NCBI RefSeq assembly: GCF_004210375.1 | Contig: NC_134830.1 | Coordinates: 50,597,094-50,661,093 of the forward strand | Direction: 5' to 3' | DNA: 64,000 nt | From: Tachypleus tridentatus | Lineage: Eukaryota; Arthropoda; Merostomata; Xiphosura; Limulidae | In this document: positions 11,103-24,400 of the stretch, piece by piece | How positions within the stretch are numbered: position 1 is the stretch's first letter | Layout: every line of letters begins with the position of its first letter | The notes under the pieces: generated by a model | Databases searched by the model: none | The model's input: the letters and a program-made list of their open reading frames with translations, nothing else | What the model was told of the DNA's origin: nothing | Made by a program: the position numbers and the translations under genes

Positions 11103-11382
11103 GGCCTGACATGGCCTGCTGGTTAAAGCGCTTGTCTCGCAGTCTGAGGGTCACGGGTTTGAATCCTCGTTACACCAAACAATTTCGCCCTTTTAGCCGT
11201 GGGGATATATATAATATCGTGTTCAACCACACTATTTGTTAGTAAAAGAGTAGCCCAAGAGTTGACGGTGGGTGGTGATGACTAGCTGTCTTCCCTCTAG
11301 TCTTATACTGCTAAATTAGGGACGGCTAGAGCAGATAGCTCTCGAGTATCTTTGCGCGAAATTAAAAAAACAACAACAAACT
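11103..11382 (+). mobile_element. tRNA-derived SINE, family A, in the C-D intron
   Basis: This nearly complete family A element has an A-box-like head (CTGCTGGTTAAAGCGC), a B box (GGTTTGAATCC), a CACCAAAC linker, the GGTGGGTGGTGATGACTAGC body, the TTAGGGACGGC block and TTTGCGCGAAATT followed by an A/AAC tail. It lies in the same orientation as the gene within the 746-bp intron between exons C and D. Present at the same place in copy 2 (52596-52871). Confidence 0.9.
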
Positions 11383-11730
11383 ATTGTTTAAATTACACTT
11401 TATTTATTTATGTTATAGCATGGACGTTAACGTACAGTCAGACTTTAGTCAAGTCTTAGAACAGTTACGTTAGCTCTATAAAATGTGTATTATTTAAGTT
11501 ATTGGTAACTGAAGTTTGAACTAAACCATTTATGAACAATATATTTTTTTCTGTTCTTTACCCAGCATCACACGCTACCACAGATAATGATTTTAGAACC
11601 TTATTTTTAATATGCCCATTACGTATTTGCAGTTGAAATTTTATGTTAAATTCAACGTAATATCAAGCCTAAATAACGGTAACAAATAAATACTTAATTA
11701 ATTAAAAGATGGCCGATATACTTCCTCTAG
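11383..11730 (+). other. 3' part of the C-D intron
   Basis: AT-rich intron that ends at the exon D acceptor (CTTCCTCTAG). Nothing else is recognised. Confidence 0.7.
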
Positions 11731-11983
11731 GTTTTGAAGGGTTTCCCCGAGTGTCTTCAGGCCGATATTTGTCTCCATCTAAACAGAAACCTCTTAGAAA
11801 ATACTCCAGCCTTCAAAGGTGCACCTCCAGGCTGTTTACGAGCACTTTCGATGAAGTTTAAGACGACGCATGCACCCTCTGGAGACAATTTAGTACATCG
11901 CGGAGATGCCTTAACAGCCTTATTCTTCATATCTAGAGGAACAATAGAAATATTAAAGGATAATGTTATGGTGGCTATACTAG
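11731..11983 (+). CDS. sei: ERG-type K+ channel, exon D (first half of CNBHD), copy 1
   Basis: This 253-bp exon begins [18 protein letters not shown] and continues through [15 protein letters not shown] to [14 protein letters not shown] and VMVAILG. It is the end of the C-linker and the first beta-roll strands of the cyclic-nucleotide-binding homology domain, which in ERG channels does not bind nucleotide but contacts the N-terminal eag domain. It starts in phase 0 after CTCTAG and ends in phase 1 at a GGTAATAA donor (GT at 11984). The next exon, expected to continue with a DIFGE-like block, is not found in the window: the following intron runs into the giant minisatellite. Reading through the donor gives a stop after four codons. 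Confidence 0.96.
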
Positions 11984-12688
11984 GTAATAAAGTGTAATAT
12001 CGACCAGTTTTGTTTAAAATTAAGTATGTGTCAATTAAATTCTTTAAAGAGCGTGTTTAGATCTGGTTTACCTAGAGGGTGAGAGGTTAGACGACAGATA
12101 AATGTTTACACTGAATAATTTCTGGAGTTTAATAAATGTTAAAATATCAACGTTTTATATTTATACGATTTAAAAATAAACTTTATTGAAGCCGTTAACG
12201 ACTTCCACTTCAATAGTTCTTAAAACTGTAAGTGTAAAACATTGATATTAATTATTTGTTTAATTTTAGACAATACACAAGTGCCTGTCATTCATATTTA
12301 CGAATCGTACCTGGTTTAAATTTTTATTTCAAAAATATTAATTTTCATCAGTAGTTTTGACTGTTTCTTATCTCATATTGTATTCAGCGAAGACTGTTTT
12401 TCTATTCGTCTGTTATAAAATAGATTACTTATTATTGGTGAAAGTTGGTTGAAAGAAAATCTTAACAGCTGTTAATTCTACCGTGTTATTGGTAGACGTT
12501 TATAAGTACTTAATACGTTACATTTAACCTCGATACGAAACAACACAAAATGACGCAGTGACAGAAAAAGATCTGTTTCTTTAGTATACTTATTTCCTGA
12601 AGAATAACTAACTATTACGGTGATTAAAATAATTTAACATTAGAACAGTCTCTGTTGAAAATCAGTTTTATTTGTTTCCTTTATAAAT
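11984..12688 (+). other. Intron after exon D, unique part
   Basis: AT-rich unique intron between the exon D donor and the first SINE beside the array. No continuation of the CNBHD coding sequence is visible here. Collinear with 53474-54179 in copy 2. Confidence 0.7.
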
Positions 12689-12958
12689 CGGCCCGACATC
12701 GCTAGGTGGTTAGAGCGCTCGAATCGTAATGTCAGGACCGCGAATTCAAATACCCGTCACACCAAACATGCTCAGCTGTGAGGGCGTTATAATGTGACGG
12801 TCAATCCAACTATTCGTTGGTAAAAGAGTAGTAAAAGAGTTGGCGGTGGGTGGTGATGACTAGCTGCCTTCCCTCTAGTCTAACATTGCTAAATTAGGGA
12901 CGACTAGCGCAGATAGCCCTTGAGTAGCTTTGCGCGAAATTAAAAAAACAACAACAAA
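12689..12958 (+). mobile_element. tRNA-derived SINE, family A
   Basis: Family A element with head (GCTAGGTGGTTAGAGCGCTC), a degenerate B box (GAATTCAAATACCC), the CACACCAAACATGCTC linker, the GGCGGTGGGTGGTGATGACT body and the TTTGCGCGAAATT end with an A/AAC tail. Copy 2 equivalent: 54180-54448. Confidence 0.9.
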
Positions 12959-12960
12959 TG

Positions 12961-13086
12961 AACAAGCCCATGAGTTGGCGGTAGGAAGAAATGAATAGCT
13001 GTCTTCCCTGTAATCTTACACTACTAAATTAGGGACGGCTAGAGAAGATAGCTCTCGAGTAGCTTTGCGCGAAATTGAAAAACAAA
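12961..13086 (+). mobile_element. 5'-truncated family A SINE abutting the array
   Basis: Only the 3' part of a family A element is present, from the CCCATGAGTTGGCGG block to TTTGCGCGAAATTG plus an A-rich tail. It directly follows the tail of the preceding SINE and directly precedes the first minisatellite unit. Copy 2 equivalent: 54451-54576. Confidence 0.85.
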
Positions 13087-13803
13087 TGAACCTATGTAAA
13101 GCGTGATACTTTAGTTCTCTTAGCTTTCTGTACTAAGTGACTCAACAAACAGACGCTATATTGTTGTCCACTTAACTTTCTAGACTGAGTGAGTCAACAA
13201 ACAGATCGGTATACTTCTGCCCTCTTAGACTGAGTGAGCCGACAAAGAGATCGGTATACTTCTGTCTTCTTAGACTGAGTGAGTCAACAAAGAGATCGGT
13301 ATACTTCTGTCCTCTTGGACTGAATGAGCAAACAAACAGATCGGTATACTTCTGCCCTCTTAGACTGAATGAGCAAACAAACAGATCGGTATACTTCTGC
13401 CCTCTTAGACTGAGTGAGCCGACAAAGAGATCGGTATACTTCTGCCCTCTTAGACTGAGCGAGTCAACAAACAGATCGCTATATTGTTGTACTCCTAGAT
13501 CAAGCGAGTCAACAAACGCATGCTATTCTGATGTGCTCCTAGCTTTCTAGACTGAGCCAGTCAACAAACAGATTGCTATGTAGTTCTCCTTCTAGAGTGA
13601 GCCAGTCAACAAACAGATTGCTATATTGTTGTCCTTCTAGAGTGAGCCAGTCAACAAACAGATTGCTATATTGTTGTCCTTCTAGAGTGAGCCATTCAAC
13701 GAACAGATTGCTATATTGTTGTCCTTCTAGAGTGAGCCAGTCAACAAACAGATCGCTGTATTGTTGTCCTCCTAAAATGAGTGAGTAAACAAAGTAGTAA
13801 AAA
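13087..13803. repeat. Left-edge superunit, tandemly duplicated
   Basis: The block starting TGAACCTATGTAAAGCGTGA at 13087 restarts at 13804 with the same leader, followed by the same GACGCTATATTGTTGTCCAC unit. The array's left edge is thus a duplicated superunit of about 717 bp. In copy 2 the corresponding block (54577 to 55113) is 536 bp, shorter by four 45-bp units plus one base. Confidence 0.85.
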
Positions 13804-15447
13804 TGAACCTATGTAAAGCGTGATACTTTAGTTCTCTCAACTTTCTGTACTAAGTAAGTCAACAAACAGACGCTATATTGTTGTCCACTTAACTTTCTAG
13901 ACTGAGTGAGTCAACAAAGAGATCGGTATACTTCTGTCTTCTTAGACTGAGTGAGCAAACAAAGAGATCGGTATACTTCTGTCTTCTTAGACTGAGTGAG
14001 TCAACAAAGAGATCGGTATACTTCTGTCCTCTTGGACTGAATGAGCAAACAAACAGATCGGTATACTTCTGCCCTCTTAGACTGAGTGAGCAAACAAACA
14101 GATCGGTGTACTTCTGTCCTCTTGGACTGATTGAGTCAACAAACAGATCGGTATACTTCTGCCCTCTTAGACTGAGTGAGCCGACAAAGAGATCGGTGTA
14201 CTTCTGCCCTCTTAGACTGAGTGAGCCGACAAAAAGATCGATATACTTCTGCCCTCTTAGACTGAGTGAGCCGACAAAGAGATCGATATACTTCTGCCCT
14301 CTTAGACTGAGTGAGCCAACAAACAGATCAGTGTACTTCTGTCCTCCTGGACTGAATGAGTCAACAAACAGATTGTTATATCGTTGTCCTCCTAGACTGA
14401 GCGAGTCAACGAACAGATCGCTGTATTGTTGTCCTCGTAGACTGAGTGAGTCAACGAACAAATCAATTTATTATTGTCCTCTAGACGGAGCGAGTCAACA
14501 AACCGATGCTATTCTGTTGTGCTTCTAGCTTTCTAGACTAAGCCAGTCAAAAACAATTGCTATATTGTTGTCTTCCTAGACTGAGCGAGTCAAAAAACAA
14601 ATTGCTATATTGTTGTCCTCCTAGGTTGAGTAAGTCAACAAAGAGATCGCTATATTGTTGTTCTCCTAGACCGAGCAGATCAGCAAACGGATGCTATTCT
14701 GTTGTGCTCCTAGACTAAGCCAGTCAACAAACAGATTGCTATATTGTTGTCTTCCTAGACTGAGCCAGACAACAAACAGATTGCTATATTGTTGTCCTTC
14801 TAGACTGAGTCAGTCAACAAACAGATTGCTATATTGTTGTCCACCTAGACCGAGCGAGTCAACAAACGGATACTATTCTGTTGTGCTCTTAGTCTGAGCC
14901 AGTCAACAAACGAATGCTATTTTGTTATGCTCCTAGACTGAGCCAGTCAATAAACGAATGCTATTCTATTGTGCACCTACTCTGAGCCAGTCAACAAACG
15001 AATGCTATTCTGTTGTTCTCCAAGGCTAAGCCAGTCAACAAACGAATGCATTTTTGTTGTGCTCCTAGACTAAGCCAGTCAACAAACGAATGCTATTCTG
15101 TTGTGCTCCTATACTGAATCAGTCCACAAACAGATTGCTATATTGTTGTCCTTCTAGAGTGAGCAAGTCAACAAACAGTTCGCTGTATTGTTGTCTTCCT
15201 AGACCCAGGGAGTCACAAAACGGATGCTATTCTGTTGTGCAACTAGCTTTTTAGACTGAGCCAGTCAACAAACAGATTGCTGTGTAGTTGTCCTGCTAGA
15301 GTGAGCCAGTCAACAAATAGATCGCCATATTTTTGTACTCCTAGATCGAGCGAGTCAACAAACGTATGCTTTTCTGTTGTGCTCCTTGCTTTCTAGATTG
15401 AGCAAGTCAATAAACAGATCGCTATATTGTTGTCCTCCTAGATCGAG

Positions 15448-15474
15448 GAACCACAACAGAATAGCATCCGTTTG
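15448..15474. other. 27-bp micro-inversion within one array unit
   Basis: These 27 bp (starting GAACCACAACAGAATAGCAT) are the reverse complement of the normal unit segment ending GCTATTCTGTTGTGGTTC. Copy 2 has the normal orientation at about 56767-56793. The following TGGTTC remains direct, so the site now forms an inverted repeat (GAACCACA and TGTGGTTC). This is the pattern expected of a template switch or small inversion; a sequencing or assembly error is also possible. Confidence 0.85.
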
Positions 15475-18400
15475 TGGTTCTAGACTAAGCGAGTCAACAA
15501 ATGAATGGTATTCTTTTGTGCTCCTATACTGAGCCAGTCAACAAACAAATTGCTGTATTGTTGTCCTCCTAGACTGAGCCAGTCAACAAACAAATTGCTG
15601 TATTGTTGTCCTCCTAGACTGAGCCAGTCAACAAACAGATCGCTGTATTGTTGTACTCCGAGACCGAGCGAGTCAACAAACCTATGCTATTTTGTTGTGC
15701 TCCTAGCTTTCTAGACTGAGCAAGTTAACAAACATATTGCTATATTGTTGTCCTTCTAGACAGAGCGAGTCAATAAGCAGATACTATTCTGTTGTGCTCC
15801 TAGCTTTCTAGACTGAGCCAGTCAACAAACAGATTGCTATATAGTTGTCCTTCTAGAGTGAGCCAGTCAACAAATAGATTGCTATATTGTTGTCCTCCTA
15901 GACTGAGCGAGTCAATAAACGGATTCTATTCTGTTGTGCTCCTAGCTTTCTAGACTGAGTCAGTCAACAAACAAATTGCTATATAGTTGTTCTTCTAGAG
16001 TGAGCCAGTAAACAAACAAATTGCTATATAGTTGTTCTTCTAGAGTGAGCCAGTCAACAAATAGATTGCTATATTGTTGTCCTCCTAGACGGAGCGTGTC
16101 AACAAATAGATTGCTATATTGTTGTTCTCCTACACTGAGGGAGTCAACAAACAGATCGCTATATTGTTGTACTCCTAGACCGAGCGAGTAAACAAACGGA
16201 TGCTATTCTGTTGTGCTCCTATACTGAGCCAGTCAACAAACAGATTGCTATATTGTTGTCCTTCTAAAGTGAGGCAGTCAACAAACAGATCGCTGTATTG
16301 TTGTCTTCCTAGACCCAGGGAGTGAAAATACGGATACTATTCTGTTGTGCTTCTAGCTTTTTAGACTGAGCAAGTTAACAAACAGATTGCTATATTGTTG
16401 TCCTCCTAGACTGAGCGAGTCGACAAACAGATCGCCATATTTTTATACTTCTAGACCGTTCGAGTCAACAAACGGATGCTATTCTGTTGTGCTCCTTGCT
16501 TTCTAGACTGAGCAAATCAATAAACAGATCGCTATATTGTTGTGCTCCTTGCTTTCTAGACTGAGCAAATCAATAAACAGATCGCTATATTGTTGTCCTC
16601 CTAGACCAAGCGAGTCAACAAACGGATGCTATTCTGTTGTGGTCCTAGACTGAGCGAGTCAACAAACGAATGCTATTTTTTTGTGCTCCTATACTGAGCC
16701 AGTCAACAAAGAGATTGCTATATTGTTGTTTTTCTAGAATGAGCCAGTCAAGAAACAGATTGCTGTATTCTTGTCCTCCTAGACTAAGCCAGTCAACAAA
16801 CAGATCGCTGTATTGTTGTACTCCGAGACCGAGCGAGTCAACAAACCTATGCTATTTTGTTTTGCTCCTAGCTTTCTAGACTGAGCAAGTTGACAAACAG
16901 AGTGCTATATTGTTGTCCTTCTAGACAGAGCCAGTCAACAAATAGATTGCTATATTGTTGTCCTCCTAGACTGAGCGAGTCAAAAAACGGATTTTATTCT
17001 GTTGTGCTCCTAGCTTTCTAGACTGATTCAGTCAATAAACAGATTGCTATATAGTTGTTCTTCTAGAGTGAGCCAGTCAACAAATAGATTGCTATATTGT
17101 TGTCCTCCTAGACGGAGCGAGTCAACAAACGGATGCTATTCTGTTGTGCTCCTAGCTATCTAAACTAAGGCAGTCAACAAACAGATGCTATTCTGTTGTG
17201 CTCCTAGACTGAGCCAGTCAACAAACAGATTGCTATATTGTTGTCCTTGTAGAGTGAGCCAGTCAACAAACAGATTGCTATATTGTTCTTTTTTCTAGAG
17301 TGAGCTATTCAAGAAACAGATCGTTGTATTGTTGTCTTCCTAGACTGAGCGAGTCAAAAAACGGATTCTATTCTGTTGTGCACCTAGCTTTCTAGACTGA
17401 GCAAGTTAACAAACAGATTGCTATATTGTTGTCCTTCTAGAGTGAGTCAGTCAACAAACAGATTGTTATATAGTTGTCCTTCTAGAGTGAACCAGTCAAG
17501 AAATAGATTGCTATATTGTTGTCCTCCTAGACCGAGCGTGTCAACAAACGGATGCTATTCTGTTGTGCTCCTATACTGAGCCAGACAAAAAACAGATTGC
17601 TATATTGTTGTCCTTCTAGAGTGAGCCAGTCAACAAACAGATTGCTGTATTGTTGTCTTCCTAGACCCAGGGAGTCAAAGAACGGATACTATTCTGTTGT
17701 GCTACTAGCTTTCTAGACTGAGCAAGTTAACAAACAGATTGATGTATTCTTGTCCTCCTAGACTAACCCAGTCAACAAACAGATCGCTGTATTGTTGTAC
17801 TCCGAAACCGAGCGAGTCAACAAACCTATGCTATTTTGTTGTGCTCCTAGCTTTCTAGACTGAGCAAGATGACAAACAGATTGCTATATTGTTGTCCTTC
17901 TAGACAGAGCGAGTCAATAAGCAGATACTATACAGTTGTGCTCCTAGTTTTCTAGACTGAGCCAGGCAACAAACAGATTGCTATATATTTGTCCTTTTAG
18001 ACGGAGCGAGTCAAAAAGCAGATACTATTCTGTTGTGCTCCCAGCTTTCTAGACAGAGCCAGTCAACAAACGAATGCTATTCTGTTGTGCTCCTAGACTG
18101 AGCCAGTCAACAAACAGATTGCTATATTTTTGTCCTTCTAGAGTGAGCCAGTCAAGAAATAGATCGCTGTATTGTTGTCTTCCTAGACCGAGCGAGTTAA
18201 AAAACGGATTCTATTCTGTTGTGCTCCTAGCTTTCTAGACTGAGTCAGTCAACAAACAGATTGCTATATAGTTGTCCTTCTAAAGTGAGCCAGTCAACAA
18301 ATAGATTGCTATATTGTTGTCCTCCTAGACGGAGCAGGTCAACAAACGGATGCTATTCTGTTGTGCTCCTAGCTCTCTAGACTAAGGCAGTCAACAAACA

Positions 18401-21400
18401 GATGCTATTCTGTTGTGCTCCTAGACTGAGCCAGTCAACAAACAGATTGCTATATTGTTGTCCTTCTGGAGTGAGTCAGTCAACAAACAGATTGCTATAT
18501 TGTTGTTTTTTCTAGAGTGAGCTATTCAAGAAACAGATCGTTGTATTGTTGTCCTCCTAAACTGAGGGAGTCAACAAACAGATCGCTATATTGTTGTACT
18601 CCTAGACCGAGCGAGTCAACAAACGGATGCTATTCTGTTGTGCTCTATACTGAGCCAGTCAACAAACAGATTGCTATATTGTTGTCCTTCTCGAGTGAGC
18701 CAGTCAACAAACAGATCGCTGTATTGTTGTCTTCCTAGACCCAGGGAGTCAAAGTACGGATACTATTCTGTTGTGCTACTAGCTTTCTAGACTGAGCAAG
18801 TTAACAAACAGATTGCTGTATTCTTGTCCTCCTAGACTAAGCCAGTCAACAAACAGATCGCTGTATTGTTGTACTCCGAGACCGAGCGAGTCAACAAACC
18901 TATGCTATTTTGTTATGCTCCTAGCCTTCTAGACTGAGCAAGATGACAAACAGATTGCTATATTGTTGTCCTTCTCGACAGAGCGAGTCAATAAGCAGAT
19001 ACTATACAGTTGTGCTCCTAGTTTTCTAGACTGAGCCAGTCAACAAACAGATTGCTATATATTTGTCCTTTTAGACGGAGCGAGTCAAAAAGCAGATACA
19101 ATTCTGTTGTGCTCCCAGCTTTCTAGACCGAGACAGTCAACAAACGAATGCTATTCTGTTGTGCTCCTAGACTGAGCCAGTGAACAAACTGATTGCTATA
19201 TTTTTGTCCTTCTAGAGTGAGCCAGTCAAGAAACAGATCGCTGTATTGTTGTCTTCCTAGACCGAGCGAGTTAAAAAACGAATTCTATTCTGTTGTGCTC
19301 CTAGCTTTCTAGACTGAGTCAGTCAACAAACAGATTGTTATATAGTTGTCCTTCTAGAGTGAGCCAGTCAAGAAATAGATTGCTATATTGTTGTCCTCCT
19401 AGACTGAGGGAGTCAACAAACAGATCGCTATATTGTTGTACTCCTAGACCGAGCGAGTCAACAAACGGATTCTATTCTGTTGTGCTCCCAGCTTTCTAGA
19501 CCGAGCCAGTCAACAAACGAATGCTATTCTTTTGTGCTCCTAGACTGAGCTAGTCAACAAACATATCGCTGTATTTTTGTCCTTCTGGGATGAGTGAGTA
19601 AACAAACAGATCGCTGTATTGTTGTTCACCTAGGCTGAGTGAGTAAACAAACAGATCGCTATATTGTTGTCCTCCTAGACCGAGCAAATGAACAAACGGA
19701 TTCTATTCTGTTGTGCTCCTAGACTGATCCAGTCAAGAAACAGATTGCTATATTGTTGTGCTCCTAGATTGAGTCAGTCAACAAACAGATTGTTATATAG
19801 TTGTCCTTCTGGAGTGAGCCAGTCAAGAAATAGATTGCTATATTGTTGTCCTCCTAGACTGAGGGAGTCAACAAAGAGATCGCTATATTGTTGTACTCCT
19901 AGACCGAGCGAGTCAACAAACGGATGCTATTCTGTTGTGCTCCTATACTGAGCCAGTCAACAAACAGATTGCTATATTGTTGTCCTTCTGGAGTGAGCCA
20001 GTCAACAAACAGATCGCTGTATTGTTGTCTTCCTAGACCCAGGGAGTCAAAGTACGGATACTATTCTGTTGTGCTACTAGCTTTCTAGACTGAGCAAGTT
20101 AACAAACAGATTGCTGTATTCTTGTCCTCCTAGACTAAGCCAGTCAACAAACAGATCGCTGTATTGTTGTACTCCAAAACCGAGCGAGTCAACAAACCTA
20201 TGCTATTTTGTTGTGCTCCTAGCTTTCTAGACTGAGCAAGATGACAAACAGATTGCTATATTGTTGTCCTTCTAGACAGAGCGAGTCAATAAGCAGATAC
20301 TATACAGTTGTGCTCCTAGTTTTCTAGACTGAGCCAGTCAACAAACAGATTGCTATATATTTGTCCTTTTAGACGGAGCGAGTCAAAAAGCAGATACTAT
20401 TCTGTTGTGCTCCCAGCTTTCTAGACAGAGCCAATCAACAAACGAATGCTATTCTGTTGTGCTCCTAGACTGAGCCAGTCAACAAACAGATTGCTATATT
20501 GTAGTTTTTTCTAGAGTGAGCTATTTAAGAAACAGATCGTTGTATTGTTTTCTTCCTAGACCGAGCGAGTCAAAAAACGGTTTCTGTTCTGTTCTGCACT
20601 TATCTTTCTAGACTGAGTCAGTCAACAAACAGATTGTTATATAGTTGTCCTTCTAGAGTGAGCCAGTCAAGAAATAGATTGCTATATTGTTGTCCTCCTA
20701 GACTGAGCGAGTCAAAAAACGGATTCTATTCTGTTGTGCTCCTAGCTTTCTAGACTGAGTCAGTCAACAAACAAATTGCTATATAGTTGTTCTTCTAGAG
20801 TGAGCCAGTCAACAAATATATTGCTATATTGTTGTCCTCCTAGACTGAGGGAGTCAACAAACAGATCGCTATATTGTTGTACTCCTAGACAGAGCGAGTC
20901 AACAAACGGATGCTATTCTGTTGTGCTCCTATACTGAGCCAGTCAACAAACAGATTGCTATATTGTTGTCCTTCTAGAGTGAGCCAGTCAACAAACAGAT
21001 CGCTGTATTGTTGTCTTCCTAGACCCAGGGAGTCAAAATACGGATACTATTCTATTGTGCTTGTAGCTTTTTAGACTGAGCAAGTTAAGAAACAGATTGC
21101 TATATTGTTGTCCTCCTAGACTGAGCGAGTCGACAAACAGATCGCCATATTTTTGTACTCCTAGACCGAGCGAGTCAACAAACGGATGCTATTCTGTTGT
21201 GCTCCTTGCTTTCTAGACTGAGCAAATCAATAAACAGATCGCTATATTGTTGTCCTCCTAGACCAAGCGAGTCAACAAACGGATGCTCTTCTGTTGTGGT
21301 CCTAGACTGAGCGAGTCAACAAACGAATGCTATTTTTTTGTGCTCCTATACTGAGCCAGTCAACAAACAGATTGCTATATTGTTGTTTTTCTAGAATGAG

Positions 21401-24400
21401 CCAGTCAAGAAACAGATTGCTGTATTCTTGTCCTCTTAGACCAAGCCAGTCAACAAACAGATCGCTGTATTGTTGTACTCCTAGACCGAGCGAGTCAACA
21501 AACCTATGCTATTCTGTTGTGCTCCTAGCTTTCTAGACTAAGGCAGTCAACAAACAGATGCTATTCTTTTGTGCTCCTAGACTGAGCCAGTCAACAAACA
21601 GATTGCTATATTGTTGTCCTTCTAGAATGAGCCAGTCAACAAACAGATTGCTATATTGTTGTCCTCCTAGACGGAGCGAGTCAACAAACGGAAGCTATTC
21701 TGTTGTGCTCCTAGCTTTCTAGACTGATTCAGTATAAACAGATTGCTATATAGTTGTTCTTCTAGAGAGTGAGCCAGTCAACAAATAGATTGCTATATTG
21801 TTGTCCTCCTAGACGGAGCGAGTCAACAAACAGATGCTATTCTGTTGTGCTCCTAGACTGAGCCAGTCAACAAACAGATTGCTATATTGTTGTCCTTCTA
21901 GAGTGAGCCAGTCAACAAACAGATTGCTATATTGTTGTTTTTTTCTAGAGTGAGCTATTTAAGAAACAGATCGTTGTATTGTTGTCTTCCTAGACCGAGC
22001 GAGTCAAAAAACGGATTCTATTCTGTTGTGCACTTAGCTTTCTAGACTGAGCAGGTCAACAAACAGATTGCTATATTGTTGTCCTCCTAGACCGAGCAGT
22101 CAACAAACGGATGCTATTCTGTTGTGGTTTTTTGAGTGAGCGAGTCAACAAACGAATGCTATTTTTTGTTCTCCTTTACTGAGCCAGTCAACAAACAGAT
22201 TGCTATATTGTTGTCCTTCTAGAGTGAGCCAGTCAACAAACAGATCCCTGTATTGTTGTCTTCCTAGACCCAGGGAGTCAAAAACGGATACTATTCTGTT
22301 GTGCTACTAGCTTTCTAGACTGAGCAAGTTAACAAACAGATTGCCATATTGTTGTCCTCCTAGATTGAGCGAGTCGACAAACAGATCGCAATATTTTTGT
22401 ACTCCTAGACCGAGCGAGTCTACAAACGGATGCTATTCTGTTGTGCTCCTAGCTTTCTAGACTGAGCCAGTCAATAAACAGATTGCTATATTGTTGTGCT
22501 TCTAGAGTGAGCCAGTCAACAAATGAATGCTATTCTGTTGTTCTCCTAGACTAAGCCAGTCAACAAACGAATGCATTTTTTGTTGTGCTCTAGACTGAGC
22601 CAGTCAACAAACTTTTGCTATTTTGTTGTGCTCCTAGCTTTCTAGACTGAGCAAGTTAACAAACAGATTGCTATATTGTTGTCCTTCTAGACAGAGCGAG
22701 TCAATAAGCAGATACTATTCTGTTGTGCTCCTAGCTTTCTAGACTGAGCCAGTCAACAAACAGATTGCTATATTGTTGTCCTTCTAGAGTGAGCCAGTCA
22801 ACAAACGGATGCTATTCTGTTGTGGTCCTAGACTGAGCGAGTCAACAAACGAATGCTATTCTTTTGTGCTCCTATACTGAGCCAGTCAACAAACAGATTG
22901 CTATATTATTGTCCTTCTAGAGTGGGCCAGTCAACAAACAGATCCCTGTATTGTTTTCTTCCTAGACCTAGGGAGTCAAAAACGGATACTATTCTGTTGT
23001 GCTACTAGCTTTCTAGACTGAGCAAGTTAACAAACAGATTGCTGTATCTTGTCCTCCTAGACTAAGCCAGTCAACAAACAGATCGCTGTATTGTTGTACT
23101 CCTAGACCGAGCGAGTCAAAAAGCGGATACTATTCTGTTGTGCTCTTAGCTTTCTAGACTGAGCAAGTTGACAAACAGATTGCTATATTGTTGTCCTTCT
23201 AGACAGAGCGAGTCAAAAAGCAGATACTATACTGTTGTGCTCCTAGTTTTCTAGACTGAGCCAGTCAACAAACAGATTGCTATATATTTGTCCTTTTAGA
23301 CGAGCGAGTCAAAAGCAGATACTATTCTGTTGTGCTCCCAGCTTTCTAGACCGAGCCAGTCAACAAACGAATGCTATTCTGTTGTGCTCCTAGACTGAGC
23401 CAGTCAACAAACAGATCGCTGTATTTTTGTCCTTCTGGGATGAGTGAGTAAACAAACAGATCGCTGTATTGTTGTTCACCTATGCTGAGTGAGTAAACAA
23501 ACAGATCGCTATATTGTTGTCCTCCTAGACCGAGCAAATGAACAAACGGATTCTATTCTGTTGTGCTCCTAGACTGATCCAGTCAACAAACAAATTGCTG
23601 TATTGTTGTCCTCCTAGACTGAGCCAGTCAACAAACAGATCGCTGTATTGTTGTTCTCCGAGACCGAGCGAGTCAACAAATCTATGCTATTTTGTTGTGC
23701 TCCTAGCTTTCTAGAGTGAGCAAGTTGACAAACAGATTGCTATATTGTTGCCTTCTAGACAGAGCCAGTCAACAAATAGATTGCTATATTGTTGTCCTCT
23801 AGACTGAGCGAGTCAAAAAACGAATTTTCTTCTGTTGTTCTCCTAGCTTTCTAGACTGATTCAGTCAATAAACAGATTGCTATATAGTTGTTCTTCTAGA
23901 GTGAGCCAGTCAACAAATAGATAGCTATATTGTTGTCCTCCTAGACGGAGCGAGTCAACAAACGGATGCTGTTCTGTTGTTCTCCTAGCTTTCTAGACTA
24001 AGGCAGTCAACAAACAGATGCTATTCTGTTGTGCTTTTAGACTGAGCCAGTCAACATCAGATTGCTATATTGTTGTCCTTCTAGAGTGAGCTAGTCAACA
24101 AACAGATTGCTATATTGTTGTTTTTTCTAGAGTGAGCTATTTAAGAAACAGATCGTTGTATTGTTTTCTTTCTAGACCGAGCGAGTCAAAAAACGGATTC
24201 TATTCTGTTCTGCACTTAGCTTTCTAGACTGAGTCAGTCAACAAACAGATTGTTATATTGTTGTCCTTCTAGAATGAGCCAGTCAACAAACAGATTGCTA
24301 TATTGTTGTCCTCCTAGACGGAGCGAGTCAACAAACGGAAGCTATTCTGTTGTGCTCCTAGCTTTCTAGACTGATTCAGTATAAACAGATTGCTATATAG

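Noticed and set aside
13889..14528. Long open frames on both strands with 15-residue repeats (such as SLSLRGQKYTDLFVD), and similar ones throughout both arrays
   Set aside because: The 45-bp period is a multiple of three, so any unit lacking a stop keeps the frame open on both strands. Frames break wherever a 52-bp unit or an indel occurs, and no conserved start, splice or protein context exists.
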